DNA from: Acidicapsa acidisoli
GTDB taxonomy: Bacteria > Acidobacteriota > Terriglobia > Terriglobales > Acidobacteriaceae
Assembly: GCF_025685625.1 (NCBI RefSeq)
Contig: NZ_JAGSYI010000002.1
Location: 744,001-808,000, forward strand
Length of the DNA stretch: 64,000 nucleotides
Direction: 5' to 3'
Below are positions 1-8,976 of this stretch, in pieces; the first letter of the stretch is position 1; every line of letters starts with the position of its first letter. The notes beneath the pieces are model-generated. The model did not search any database and was not told the DNA's origin. It saw only the letters and a list, made by a program, of their open reading frames with translations. A program made the position numbers and the translations under genes.

Positions 1-1231
1 CGGCCTTCTTGCGCACATTCTCTTGCAGCCATCGTTGGGACGCCATCGGCAGGTGGCGGCCCCAAGACGGGATTGGGTAGACGGCCTCGCCGGTCTTTGG
101 ATCGGGCGGAAAATTCAGGTCCCGTGGGTCAAGCAGTTGCGCTGCAGGTTCTTTCCAGAGATTGCGATGACCGGGCAGGCGCAGGTAATAGAGGCTGAAG
201 GTGGGCATCAGCGCGGTTGGGTGCGCGGCGAGAAACTGGGCGTAGAGGCGCAGGCGGTAGTCGGTGGGCGGCAGACGCTCGGCGTAACCGTAGGCGGTGC
301 GGCTGGCTGAGCCTTCGGGGTCATCCATGAGCGGTTGCTGGAGTTCGTCGGGGATGACGCCGAGTTCATACCGGCTCATGTGCAGGAGAGCATCGACGCC
401 GGCTTGAATCGCGACTCGGTAGGGAGTTGAAACGAACTCGCCGTAGGTGATGAGGCCCATCTGATGGGCGTGCTCGATGATCCATTGGGTGTTGGCTGCG
501 GTTAGATCATGACCCAGCCATAGGACTCGCGTGCCGAGTTTGGCGGTGTCGGCGAGTTGGCGGGCGGTGTCGTCCGGGCTTAACTCGACAGAGTGGCCTG
601 GAGAGCCTTTCGGGTCGGCGAGCTTCCTAGCCCACCCAGGTTGGCTGATGAGCAGGCTGAAATCGTCGGTAGAGCCGATGCTGTCGACGAGATAGAGGTG
701 AGGGGTGGGGTTCGCTTGCTGATCGACGTGGCCGCGGCGCTCGTCGCTGCTGGCTACGACCGTCGTGACGCCCATGTAGAGGTTAGCATTGGCCTGGCCC
801 TGGCTGTTCATACCGGCGAAGCCATCGATGAGGCCGGGAATGAGGAATTTTCCGGTGCAATCGATGACGCGCGAGCCCTTGGGGATGGGCAAGGCAGAAC
901 GGGGACCGACGGCGAGGATGTGCCCGTCGCGGATGTAGACGATGGCGTCCGGGATATCGTTGGCGGAGTGGCCCCAATTGGTGACGTCAATGATTGTTCC
1001 GCCAGCCAGGACGAGCGGTGGCGCGGGAATTGATTTAGGTGGGGCGAGTTGCGAGGCGTGCGTGGAGGCTTTTGGACTCAGGGCCTGAGCCGGGAAACAA
1101 ATCGCAGGCGCCACGAAGATCGCGCACAGAGATCCCAGAATTGATTTTGGGATCAATCTTGGATTGAACAGGCCCGGCAACAATCGCGGCATTCTTCGCG
1201 TAAGAGGTGGCATCTTGAGGGTGTTCCTCAT
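1..1231 (-). CDS. Secreted amidohydrolase-like protein, 3' part cut by the window edge
   Basis: The reverse-strand frame stays open from about 1231 to the left edge, so the C-terminus lies outside the window. I chose the ATG at 1231 because the frame then gives a basic N-terminus and a hydrophobic stretch (ILGSLCAIFVAPAICF) that reads as a signal peptide, about residues 31-46. ATGs at 1213 and 1192 are alternatives. The mature part has the amidohydrolase N-terminal beta-sandwich pattern (LAGGTIIDVTNWG, then IVYIRDGHILAVGP) and the 'FLIPGLIDG' strand that normally leads into the HxH metal motif. Here the strand is followed by FAGMNSQGQ, so the HxH pair is missing. Later text (LYMGVTTVVAS) fits the TIM barrel. 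It lies downstream of dxs on the same strand with a gap of about 200 bp. Fold assignment is fairly confident; substrate and activity are unknown. Confidence 0.7.
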   Translation of the reverse strand, partial: MRNTLKMPPLTRRMPRLLPGLFNPRLIPKSILGSLCAIFVAPAICFPAQALSPKASTHASQLAPPKSIPAPPLVLAGGTIIDVTNWGHSANDIPDAIVYIRDGHILAVGPRSALPIPKGSRVIDCTGKFLIPGLIDGFAGMNSQGQANANLYMGVTTVVASSDERRGHVDQQANPTPHLYLVDSIGSTDDFSLLISQPGWARKLADPKGSPGHSVELSPDDTARQLADTAKLGTRVLWLGHDLTAANTQWIIEHAHQMGLITYGEFVSTPYRVAIQAGVDALLHMSRYELGVIPDELQQPLMDDPEGSASRTAYGYAERLPPTDYRLRLYAQFLAAHPTALMPTFSLYYLRLPGHRNLWKEPAAQLLDPRDLNFPPDPKTGEAVYPIPSWGRHLPMASQRWLQENVRKKA

Positions 1232-1430
1232 ATTGTTGCATGGCGACACCAATAGGTGGCGGCGCCTAAATCATCCGCTCGGTTGATTCAACTTGATCGG
1301 GTTGTCTTCCGTTGTCCTCTTTGGGACTTCCGAAGCAGTTGTTGCGGCCCACTACAGGTTTATCATCGCAGAGCGCTACGCTCCTGCTGATTGCGGCAGG
1401 AGTGCAACGAAAGATTTGACGAACTCGCCG

Positions 1431-3320
1431 TCAGATTGCGACACGCGTGCGATGCCTGATCCCAGCCAGCCAAGGCTGGAGCTGCGCATACGCGGCGTCG
1501 GCGGTGATGCCGTAGCGGGCGCGAAGCTGGTCGACTTTGCCGTGTTCGATGAACTGGTCTGGCCAGCCGATGCGAACTACGGGAACGCTAAGCCCGAGCT
1601 GGTTCAGCGCTTCGATGATCGCAGAGCCGAAGCCGCCGCTGAGAACGTGATCTTCAAAGGTCACGAAGGCGCTGGCGCGGCGAGCGAATCGTTCGATGGC
1701 TTCGAGGTCGAGAGGCTTAATGAAGCGCGGGTTGATGACTGCGGCGGAGTAGCCCTCGCTGTCGAGGCGCGAGGCAAGTTCCTGCGCCATGACGATCATG
1801 GGACCGAGGCCAAAGATAGCCACGTCGGAGCCATTCGCCAGCACCTCGGCTTTGCCGACGGGCAGTAGCGCGGGGCGGGGTTTGCGAGCGACGCCGGCGA
1901 CGACTCCGCGAGGGTAGCGAATGGCGCTGGGGCCGGGGATTTGCAGGGCGGTTAGCATCATGTCGGCCAGTTCGTCTTCGTCTTTGGGAGCCATGACGAC
2001 GATCTCGGGAATGTCACGCAGATAGCCGATGTCGAAGAGGCCGTGATGGGTGGGGCCGTCGTCGCCTGAGAGGCCGGCACGGTCCATGCAGAAGACGACG
2101 GGCAGCTTTTGCAGGCAGACGTCGTGGACGATGGGATCAAAAGCGCGCTGGAGGAATGTCGAGTAAATGGCGCAGACAGGCTTGAAGCCCTGGGTGGCCA
2201 TTCCGGCGGCGAAGATGACGGCGTGCTCCTCGGCGATGCCGACATCGAAGTAGCGCTTGGGATGGTGCGGCCGGAAGTGGTCGAGCGCGGTGCCGTTGGG
2301 CATGGCTGCGGTGATGGCGACGACTTTTTCGTCCTCGTTGGCGAGTTGAACGAGGGTATCGGCGAAGACTTCGGAGTAGGTGACCTGTCCAACGGGCTTT
2401 GTTTCGCCGGTTGCGGGGTTGTACGGGCCGAGACCGTGGAATTTCTTCTGGCCGTCGAGGGCTGGCTGGAAGCCTTTGCCTTTTTGTGTCAAGACGTGCA
2501 GGAGGACGGGCCTGTTTTCTGTCTTGAGGAATTTGAAGGTCTCGATGAGCAGCGGGAGATTGTGGCCGTCGATGGGGCCGTAGTATTTGAGGCCGAATTC
2601 CTCGAATAGCATGGAGGGCCAGAGCATGCCTTTAGCTGCTTCTTCGGCTTTGCGGGCGACATGGACGACAGCTTTGCCGCCGAAGCGTTCGAGCAGGCGG
2701 GTGGCGGAGTCGTGGAGGTGCTTGTAGCGCTCGTTGGTGACGATGCGATGGAAGTATCCGGCGATTGCACCGACGTTGCGGTCGATGGACCACTCGTTGT
2801 CATTGAGAACGACGATCAGGCGCTTGGTCTGCTCGGCAATGTTATTGAGCGCCTCGTATGAGATGCCGTTGGTGAAGGCGGCGTCTCCGGCGAGGGCGAC
2901 GACGTGGTTGCTGCCGCCGTTGAGGTCGCGGGCCACGGCCATACCGAGGGCGGCGGAGAGTGCGGTGCCTGCGTGGCCGGCTCCATAGGCGTCGTGCTCG
3001 CTCTCGGTGCGCAGCATGAAGCCGTTGAGGCCGCCGGGCTGGCGGATGGTATCAAATTGTTGACGACGGCCGGTGAGGATCTTGTGGACGTAGGCCTGGT
3101 GGCTGACGTCCATGGTTATCTTGTCTTCCGGGGTGTTGAAGGCGATGTGCAGGGCCATGGTGAGCTCGACCACGCCGAGGTTGGGGCCGAGGTGACCTCC
3201 GGTGCGGGACAGCGTGTGGATCAGAAACTCGCGGATCTCGGCCGCCAGGGTTTCCAGTTGAGCGGGGGTGAGGCGCTTCAGATCCTGCGCCGATTGGATG
3301 GTGTCTAACAGTGTCGCCAT
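1431..3320 (-). CDS. dxs: 1-deoxy-D-xylulose-5-phosphate synthase
   Basis: 629 residues, the usual length for DXS, the thiamine-diphosphate enzyme that condenses pyruvate and glyceraldehyde 3-phosphate in the first step of the MEP isoprenoid pathway in the cytosol. Visible family blocks are HLGPNLGVVELT near residue 43, DVSHQAYVHKILTGRR, the ThDP/Mg block GDAAFTNG followed by VVLNDNEWSID, the GIAEEHAV segment carrying the catalytic Glu, and the C-terminal transketolase domain (FEDHVLSGGFGSAI). The canonical GDG of the ThDP motif reads GDA, a variant I believe also occurs in other DXS-like enzymes. ATG start at 3320. A terminator-like hairpin lies about 110 bp upstream in the leader. No other MEP genes are nearby. 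Confidence 0.95.
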   Translation of the reverse strand: MATLLDTIQSAQDLKRLTPAQLETLAAEIREFLIHTLSRTGGHLGPNLGVVELTMALHIAFNTPEDKITMDVSHQAYVHKILTGRRQQFDTIRQPGGLNGFMLRTESEHDAYGAGHAGTALSAALGMAVARDLNGGSNHVVALAGDAAFTNGISYEALNNIAEQTKRLIVVLNDNEWSIDRNVGAIAGYFHRIVTNERYKHLHDSATRLLERFGGKAVVHVARKAEEAAKGMLWPSMLFEEFGLKYYGPIDGHNLPLLIETFKFLKTENRPVLLHVLTQKGKGFQPALDGQKKFHGLGPYNPATGETKPVGQVTYSEVFADTLVQLANEDEKVVAITAAMPNGTALDHFRPHHPKRYFDVGIAEEHAVIFAAGMATQGFKPVCAIYSTFLQRAFDPIVHDVCLQKLPVVFCMDRAGLSGDDGPTHHGLFDIGYLRDIPEIVVMAPKDEDELADMMLTALQIPGPSAIRYPRGVVAGVARKPRPALLPVGKAEVLANGSDVAIFGLGPMIVMAQELASRLDSEGYSAAVINPRFIKPLDLEAIERFARRASAFVTFEDHVLSGGFGSAIIEALNQLGLSVPVVRIGWPDQFIEHGKVDQLRARYGITADAAYAQLQPWLAGIRHRTRVAI

Positions 3321-3646
3321 TCAGCTTCCTTCCGCGTCCATTTCGGGACTGACTCGGGACGAGGTCGTTCGGCATTGGCTGAGTACGGCACCGCCTTCCC
3401 AACCGGGAGGGCGAAAAATCAAGACCGAAAGAAAAAGACCCCACCACGCAGGGGTCTTGAGGCAGCCAAGGCCTCCCTGATTATAACAATTCTGCAATTT
3501 TGACTTCGCACAGGCTCAAACGTTCGACGACGTCGTTGCAGCAATAGTCACATATAGGACGCTGCATTTCGAGTGCGGAGAGCAGATTTTGTTTGCGGTA
3601 GGATATGGGTGCGGACTGGCGCAGATGAGGGCGAGATCGGGGCGAG
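3321..3646. other. Intergenic region between dxs and the NTF2-like gene
   Basis: 326 bp between divergently transcribed genes. It holds the hairpin at 3431-3458 (listed separately) and must contain the dxs promoter on the minus strand and a promoter for 3647 on the plus strand. The middle part (3480-3560) is relatively A/T-rich. I see no convincing additional ORF. Confidence 0.5.
3431..3458 (-). terminator. Terminator-like hairpin in the dxs leader
   Basis: Arms AAGACCCC (3435-3442) and GGGGTCTT (3451-3458) are perfectly complementary over 8 bp with an 8-nt loop. Read on the minus strand the stem is followed directly by TTTTTC, the layout of an intrinsic terminator. No minus-strand gene lies just upstream (to the right), so it would stop transcripts heading into dxs. 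Possible transcription attenuator; the function is inferred. Confidence 0.5.
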
Positions 3647-4219
3647 ATGAAAATTGGTCGGGTTGGAATATTGGCTTTGATTTTAATGGCGGGATCGCCT
3701 GCTCTCGTCCGGCAGGCGATGGGCCAGGTGCTGGGCAGCGGCGTGCTTACGCCGGGGGCTGCGACGGATGTCCCGAACCCGCTGGCGGATACGACGATGA
3801 GACCCGGAAAAGCGATTCTCTTCGACCTCGAGGCGAAGTTTGCCAAAGCAACGGCTGAGGGCGGGGGCAAGGCCTTTGCGACCTGGTTTGCCGAGGACGG
3901 GGTGTCGCTGGCAAACGGCCAGGCGCCGGTTCATGGACGCGATGCTATTGCCAAACAAGCTACCTGGTCTCCGAAGGATTACCAGCTTTTGTGGACTCCG
4001 ACGGATGCGGTGATGAGCGCGACCGGAGACATGGGCTACACGTGGGGTCACTATGAAGGACACAGCCGCGATGCGGATGGTAACTCGAAGGTTACGTCGG
4101 GGCGCTATCTGACCATTTGGCGAAAAGAGCCGGATGGCGCGTGGAAGGTTGTGCTGGACGCGAGCAACGATGAACCAGCCAACGCGGGCGACTGCTGCAA
4201 GCTGCCGCCTGGCCAGTAA
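3647..4219 (+). CDS. Secreted NTF2-like (DUF4440/SnoaL-type) protein
   Basis: 190 residues. The N-terminus (MKIGRVGILALILMAGSPALVRQAMGQ) reads as a signal peptide with cleavage near residue 26, so the protein is probably periplasmic or exported. Residues 50-180 have the alpha+beta cone pattern of DUF4440/SnoaL-like proteins: a long first helix (AILFDLEAKFAKATAEGGGKAFATWFAEDGV), a VHGRDAI turn, paired strands (TGDMGYTWGHYEGHS, SGRYLTIWRK) and the closing GAWKVVLDASND strand. The family mixes enzymes and ligand-binding proteins, so no reaction can be assigned. It stands alone between dxs (divergent) and a histidine kinase 165 bp downstream. A Cys pair (DCCK) sits near the C-terminus. Confidence 0.75.
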   Translation: MKIGRVGILALILMAGSPALVRQAMGQVLGSGVLTPGAATDVPNPLADTTMRPGKAILFDLEAKFAKATAEGGGKAFATWFAEDGVSLANGQAPVHGRDAIAKQATWSPKDYQLLWTPTDAVMSATGDMGYTWGHYEGHSRDADGNSKVTSGRYLTIWRKEPDGAWKVVLDASNDEPANAGDCCKLPPGQ

Positions 4220-4384
4220 AGTCAATAAAATAAAGCATTACGAAGGTTTTAACGGTACTGTATTTAGATCGGGAATTGCCTGCATCTGACATTACTTCTG
4301 TTGGATGGGTGCCGTGGGGTTTGCTGACCCGTTTGTGCGAGTTCCAATTCGTTGCCTTTCAGCCATACTGAATTTCGTTGGTAA

Positions 4385-6892
4385 ATGGCCGTCATGTCTC
4401 TAATTGAAGATAAAACCCGGCCGGAAAGCCGAGTTGTGGCTTCGGCTCCGGAGCACGAGGTCTTCGACCGTAATCCGGACCCCGCTCTGGAGGAGCTGGT
4501 GCGGCTGGCGGCGGTGCTTTCGGGCGCGGACTATGCGTACCTGGGCTGGCTGGATTCCCGCAAGTTGTGGTTCAAGTGCACCTATGGCTTTTTGGCGCGG
4601 GAGCAGGAGCGGACGACGACAGCCTGCCAATGGATGATGCAGCAGGGCGCACCGTTGCTTTTGCGGGACACGGCTGAGGACAGCCGTTTTCGGGCCGAAG
4701 GGGTCGAGCTGGAGAATGCGCTACCCTGCCGGTCGTATCTTGGCATTCCGCTGATTGGGCCGGGAAACAGGATTATCGGAACTCTGGCGGTATTGGCGAT
4801 TGAGCCCGGACGTTTCAGCCCGGAGCACATCAGCCTGATCAGCATTCTGGCGCGCCAGGCGGTGACACGGGTTGAGTTATACAACCGGACTGCGGCGCAG
4901 GAACAGGCGCAACGTTCCCGGCAGCGGCTGGAACGGGCGCTTGCGATTGAGCGGAATTTTGTGTCTGCGACGCTGGATTCGATTCCGGCGCTGGTTGCGG
5001 TGCTGGATACGGCGGGGCGGATGGTGCGGTTTAATCGCCCGGCGGAAGAATTGACCGGATTGAAGCTTGGCGAGATTGTAGGCCGGCCGTTTGTGGAAGA
5101 AGTTCTGGTGGAGCGCGAGGCCAGAGGCTGGGCGCAGGACAAGGTTGCGCTGGCGTCTGCGGGGCAGACGGTTGGACCTTATGAGAATTTGTGGCGGACC
5201 GCGCACGGTTCGCCGCGAAGGGTCAGTTGGACCCTGCGGCCCTTGATTGGACCGGGGATTGGATCTGGAATTGGGCCCGGCAGTGGAACGGGTGCTGGCT
5301 TGGGACTCGACGCGGGGACCGAGGTGCAGTACCTGATTGTCAGTGGCCGGGATGTGACCGGGCAGCGGCAGGCAGAGCAGGCGCTGCTGACGAGCGAGAC
5401 GCGGTATAAACAAGTGGTCGAGAACAGTCTTGGTTTCGTTTTTACCTGTACGCTGGAGGGCCGGCTGACGTCGTTGAACACGTATACGGCGGAAAGTCTC
5501 GGGTATCGTACGGAGGACCTGATCGGGAAGCCTCTCTCGGGCCTCTTGAGCAAGGCGGGGTTGGAGAGCTTTGCCGAGAGTCTGAAGACGGTGATCAAGA
5601 CCGGCGAATACCAGGGAACGATTCCGATTCTGAGCAAGGACGGAAGTGAGCGCCAGATTGCTTTTCGCAGCCGCCGGATGGATATACCCAGCAACTCCTC
5701 TTTTGTGCTGACGCACGGGATGGATGTGACCGAGCAGAATGACGCCGGAGATCAGCTCAACCTGGTGAGACGTCAGCGGGAGTTAATTCTGGCCGCGGTC
5801 GGCGATGGCATTTACGGGATGGATCTGGAAGGAAAATTTAGTTTTATCAATCCAGCCGCGGCGAAAATGCTGGGCTACACAGCAGAAGAGATGCGCGGAA
5901 AAGATATTCACGAGTTGATTCACCACAGTCATGCCGATGGCACCCAGCATTCCAAGGCGAACTGCCCCATTCTCCTTGGATTGCGACGCCGGGAGGGAGT
6001 TCGCATTCGAGATGATGTCTTCTGGCGAAAAGATGGGACCACGATTCCTGTGGAATATATTGCAAGTCCATTGATTGATGAAGGGGCAATTGCCGGTATG
6101 GTAGTAGCTTTCCAAGACGTATCAGAACGACGTCGGCTTGAGAAGATGAAGGACGAATTCATCTCCACTGTGAGCCATGAGCTGCGCACCCCACTGACTT
6201 CCCTGCGCGCATCGCTGGGACTGATCTCTTCCGGCTCGCTGGACAAGCGCCCGGAGAAGCAGAAACAGATGCTTGAGGTCGCGATCGGCAATTGCGACCG
6301 GCTGGTGCGGCTGGTCAACGACATTCTGGACTTTGAACGCGTGGAGAAAGGCGGTATGCCGCTGCACTGCGAGGTGCTGCAGGCGGGCGACATTCTTCGA
6401 CGCGCGGCAGATGTCGAACATGAGGCGGCGCTCAAAGCGCAGATCACTTTTCGATTTGATACGCCATCGAAGGTGCTGGTTTATGTGGACCAGGATCGCA
6501 TTTTGCAGGTGCTCGCGGAGCTGGTTTCCAATGCAATCAAGTTTTCACCTCCGCAGACGATCATCAAACTGACGGCACAGGCGCTTAAGCGCAACCTTGA
6601 GCGTAAGTCTGAGAGCGGTCTGGATGAGGTTTGCATCATCATTGAGGACCAGGGGCGCGGGATTCCGCAGGACAAGCTGGATATGATCTTTGAACGATTC
6701 CAGCAAGGCGATGCGTCCGACTCGCGGGCGCTGGGTGGAACGGGATTGGGTCTGGCGATATGCCGCCGGATCGTGCAGCAGCATGGAGGCCGCATCTGGG
6801 CCGAAAGCGAACCGGGTAAGGGCAGCCGGTTCCTTTTTACGGTGCCTGCGGGCAAGGTGGAAAGCAAGACAGAATCTGCAACAGCGCCGTGA
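4385..6892 (+). CDS. GAF/PAS multi-sensor histidine kinase, no adjacent regulator
   Basis: 835 residues without evident membrane segments, so probably cytosolic. The order is an N-terminal GAF domain (about 30-170, with LPCRSYLGIPLIGPGNRIIGTLAV), a helix, three PAS domains (roughly 195-320, 335-450, 460-580, the last with DGIYGMDLEGKFSFINPAA), a HisKA domain with H-box SHELRTPLTSL near residue 597, and a HATPase domain (N-box ELVSNAIKFSPP, G1 DQGRGIP, G2 GGTGLGLAI). A Gly-rich linker (GPGIGSGIGPGSGTGAG) interrupts the first PAS. No response regulator is adjacent, so this is an orphan kinase. It lies 55 bp upstream of a KimA-like permease on the same strand and may be co-transcribed with it. 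The ligand is unknown. Confidence 0.9.
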   Translation: MAVMSLIEDKTRPESRVVASAPEHEVFDRNPDPALEELVRLAAVLSGADYAYLGWLDSRKLWFKCTYGFLAREQERTTTACQWMMQQGAPLLLRDTAEDSRFRAEGVELENALPCRSYLGIPLIGPGNRIIGTLAVLAIEPGRFSPEHISLISILARQAVTRVELYNRTAAQEQAQRSRQRLERALAIERNFVSATLDSIPALVAVLDTAGRMVRFNRPAEELTGLKLGEIVGRPFVEEVLVEREARGWAQDKVALASAGQTVGPYENLWRTAHGSPRRVSWTLRPLIGPGIGSGIGPGSGTGAGLGLDAGTEVQYLIVSGRDVTGQRQAEQALLTSETRYKQVVENSLGFVFTCTLEGRLTSLNTYTAESLGYRTEDLIGKPLSGLLSKAGLESFAESLKTVIKTGEYQGTIPILSKDGSERQIAFRSRRMDIPSNSSFVLTHGMDVTEQNDAGDQLNLVRRQRELILAAVGDGIYGMDLEGKFSFINPAAAKMLGYTAEEMRGKDIHELIHHSHADGTQHSKANCPILLGLRRREGVRIRDDVFWRKDGTTIPVEYIASPLIDEGAIAGMVVAFQDVSERRRLEKMKDEFISTVSHELRTPLTSLRASLGLISSGSLDKRPEKQKQMLEVAIGNCDRLVRLVNDILDFERVEKGGMPLHCEVLQAGDILRRAADVEHEAALKAQITFRFDTPSKVLVYVDQDRILQVLAELVSNAIKFSPPQTIIKLTAQALKRNLERKSESGLDEVCIIIEDQGRGIPQDKLDMIFERFQQGDASDSRALGGTGLGLAICRRIVQQHGGRIWAESEPGKGSRFLFTVPAGKVESKTESATAP

Positions 6893-6899
6893 GAGAATT

Positions 6900-6938
6900 C
6901 CCTCGGCAGAACCTGAAGCCAAGGGGGCTGCCTGAGGG
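6900..6938 (+). promoter_or_regulatory. Hairpin that sequesters the permease Shine-Dalgarno
   Basis: Left arm CCCTCGGCAG (6900-6909) pairs with right arm CTGCCTGAGGG (6928-6938): ten base pairs with one bulged U at 6933 and an 18-nt loop. The right arm contains GAGGG at 6934-6938, which is the Shine-Dalgarno at correct spacing (9 nt) for the ATG at 6948. Folding would hide the ribosome site. The pairing is seen directly; a regulatory role is inferred. Confidence 0.5.
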
Positions 6939-6947
6939 TCATTTTCG

Positions 6948-8837
6948 ATGGCGACACGCCCCAATGTTCTCAATCTTTTGCTTGGCCGGCCCCTCGCAAC
7001 TTCGGAGGAACGCGCGGAGCATATTGGCCCGATTGCGGGTATCCCCATCTTTGGGCTGGATGCGCTCAGTTCGGCTGCGTATGGACCTGAAGCGGCATTG
7101 ACGCTGCTGATTCCGCTGGGACTGCTGGGCGTGAAGGAGATTGTGCCGATCAGTCTGGCGATCCTCGGGCTGCTGATTCTTGTCTATTTCAGCTACCGGC
7201 AGACGATTGAGGCCTATCCGCAGGGAGGCGGCTCGTTTACCGTTGCGAGCGAGAATCTGGGGGATGGCGCGGGATTGCTTGCGGCGGCTGCGTTGATGAT
7301 CGATTACGTTCTCACGGCGGCGGTGGGAATCTCGGCTGGCGTGGGCGCGCTGATCTCGGCTGCGCCATCGCTGCAACCGCATACGCTTGCGATCTGCCTG
7401 GGAATTCTCGCACTGCTGACCCTGGTGAACATGCGCGGGGTGCATGACACGGGCGTCGTGTTCATGATTCCCACATACCTGTTTCTGATCACGTTGCTGA
7501 TCATCATCGGCGTGGGCGGTTGGCAGATTCTGGCGAGTGGCGGGCATCCGCATCCGGTGACGCCGCTGCCTTCACCTGCTCCCGCGACAGCGGCGCTCTC
7601 GCTTTGGCTGCTGCTGAAGGTTTTTTCTTCCGGTTGCACGGCGATGACAGGGGTGGAGGCGGTGAGCAATGGGGTGATGGCTTTCCGCGAGCCGGCCTGC
7701 GGCAATGCCAAGAAGACGCTGACGATCATCATCGCACTGTTGTGCGTTCTGCTGCTGGGGATTGCCCTGCTCTGCCGGGCGTATGGCGTGGCGGCGACCG
7801 ACCCGGATGGGGCACATTACGAGAGTGTGCTCTCGATGTTGACGCGGGCGGTGATGGGGCAGGGATGGTTCTATTACTTGACTATCGCATCGATCCTGCT
7901 GGTGCTGGCGCTGTCGGCTAATACGGCCTTTGCGGACTTCCCTCGCCTGACCCGTGCTATTGCCCTGCATAACTATCTTCCGCATGTCTTTCTGCTGCGC
8001 GGGCGGCGATTGCTGTATTCGTGGGGAATTTATGTGCTGGTGGCGCTGACTGCGACGCTGCTGATTATCTTCGGCGGGGTGACGGACCGGCTGATTCCGC
8101 TGTATGCGATTGGGGCTTTCATGGCCTTTACGCTTTCGCAGGCGGGGATGGTGATGCATTGGCGGCGGCAGGGGGGCGCGTCCTTAAAAAGTGTAGTGAA
8201 CGGCGTGGGTGCGCTTGCGACTGGCGTAACCACGCTGGTGGTGCTGGTGACGAAGTTCGTCTCGGGCGCGTGGATTACGGCACTGCTGATTCCGGGGATG
8301 ATCCTTTTGATGCGGGCAGTGCGGCGGCACTATGACCGCGTGGAACGGGAGACTGCGCTGGAAGCGCCGTTGATTGCAGCCCACGTTGAGGAGCCGATTG
8401 TTGTGATGCCCATTGACCGCTGGAGCCGCATTTCGGAAAAGGCTCTGACGTTCGCTCTGTCGCTATCATCCGATGTCCGTTGCGTGCACATTCAGGTCGG
8501 TGACGAGGACGACAAGATCAGCTCCGATTGGCCAAAGCTGGTGGTAGCTCCTCTCGAAGCAGCTCAAAAGCCCGTGCCGAAGCTGGTGGTGCGGAAGTCC
8601 TCGTTTCGTTATATTCTGCAACCGCTCCTAGATTACATTCTCGAAATCTGCCCGGCGGACGAGGCGCAGCGGGTTTGCGTACTTGTCCCGGAGCTGGTGG
8701 TGCGGCACTGGTGGGAGAACCTGATGCACAATCGCAGGGCCGATCTGCTGAAAGTGCTGCTTCTGGTGCGCGGCAACCGCAATATCGTGGTGATTAATAT
8801 TCCCTGGTACCTGGACAAGGAGAAGCAGACCGGATGA
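6948..8837 (+). CDS. APC-superfamily permease, KimA-like (probable K+ or amino-acid importer)
   Basis: 629 residues with about 12 hydrophobic segments followed by a soluble C-terminal domain (about 470-629). The first part resembles Bacillus KimA: GLDALSSAAYGPEAALTLL, then SYRQTIEAYPQGGGSFTVAS, LMIDYVLTAAVGISAGVGAL, LLLKVFSSGCTAMTGVEAVSN and ALSANTAFADFPRLTRAI. KimA is a high-affinity potassium/proton symporter, while other APC members carry amino acids, so the substrate is likely but not proven to be K+. The soluble tail (DVRCVHIQVGDED) looks like a Usp/Rossmann-type cytosolic domain, which fits KimA-type dimers. Its ribosome site lies in a hairpin (6900-6938). Upstream is the orphan sensor kinase. 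Confidence 0.8.
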   Translation: MATRPNVLNLLLGRPLATSEERAEHIGPIAGIPIFGLDALSSAAYGPEAALTLLIPLGLLGVKEIVPISLAILGLLILVYFSYRQTIEAYPQGGGSFTVASENLGDGAGLLAAAALMIDYVLTAAVGISAGVGALISAAPSLQPHTLAICLGILALLTLVNMRGVHDTGVVFMIPTYLFLITLLIIIGVGGWQILASGGHPHPVTPLPSPAPATAALSLWLLLKVFSSGCTAMTGVEAVSNGVMAFREPACGNAKKTLTIIIALLCVLLLGIALLCRAYGVAATDPDGAHYESVLSMLTRAVMGQGWFYYLTIASILLVLALSANTAFADFPRLTRAIALHNYLPHVFLLRGRRLLYSWGIYVLVALTATLLIIFGGVTDRLIPLYAIGAFMAFTLSQAGMVMHWRRQGGASLKSVVNGVGALATGVTTLVVLVTKFVSGAWITALLIPGMILLMRAVRRHYDRVERETALEAPLIAAHVEEPIVVMPIDRWSRISEKALTFALSLSSDVRCVHIQVGDEDDKISSDWPKLVVAPLEAAQKPVPKLVVRKSSFRYILQPLLDYILEICPADEAQRVCVLVPELVVRHWWENLMHNRRADLLKVLLLVRGNRNIVVINIPWYLDKEKQTG

Positions 8838-8976
8838 GGGTGCAACGCGAATTCAGACTGTTAAGCTGAATGAGAGCCCCGGTTTGCCGTTTGGACCGTC
8901 TAAACGATTTAAGCAATATCGATCAGGCACATCAGGCAAATATTTGAGTTGAGGGATGGATTTGAGGAGATCTTTG

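Noticed and set aside
1381-1402. Hairpin CTCCTGC/GCAGGAG as a dxs terminator
   Set aside because: The stem is 7 bp and lies about 30 bp after the dxs stop, but no T-tract follows on the minus strand. Too weak to list as a terminator.
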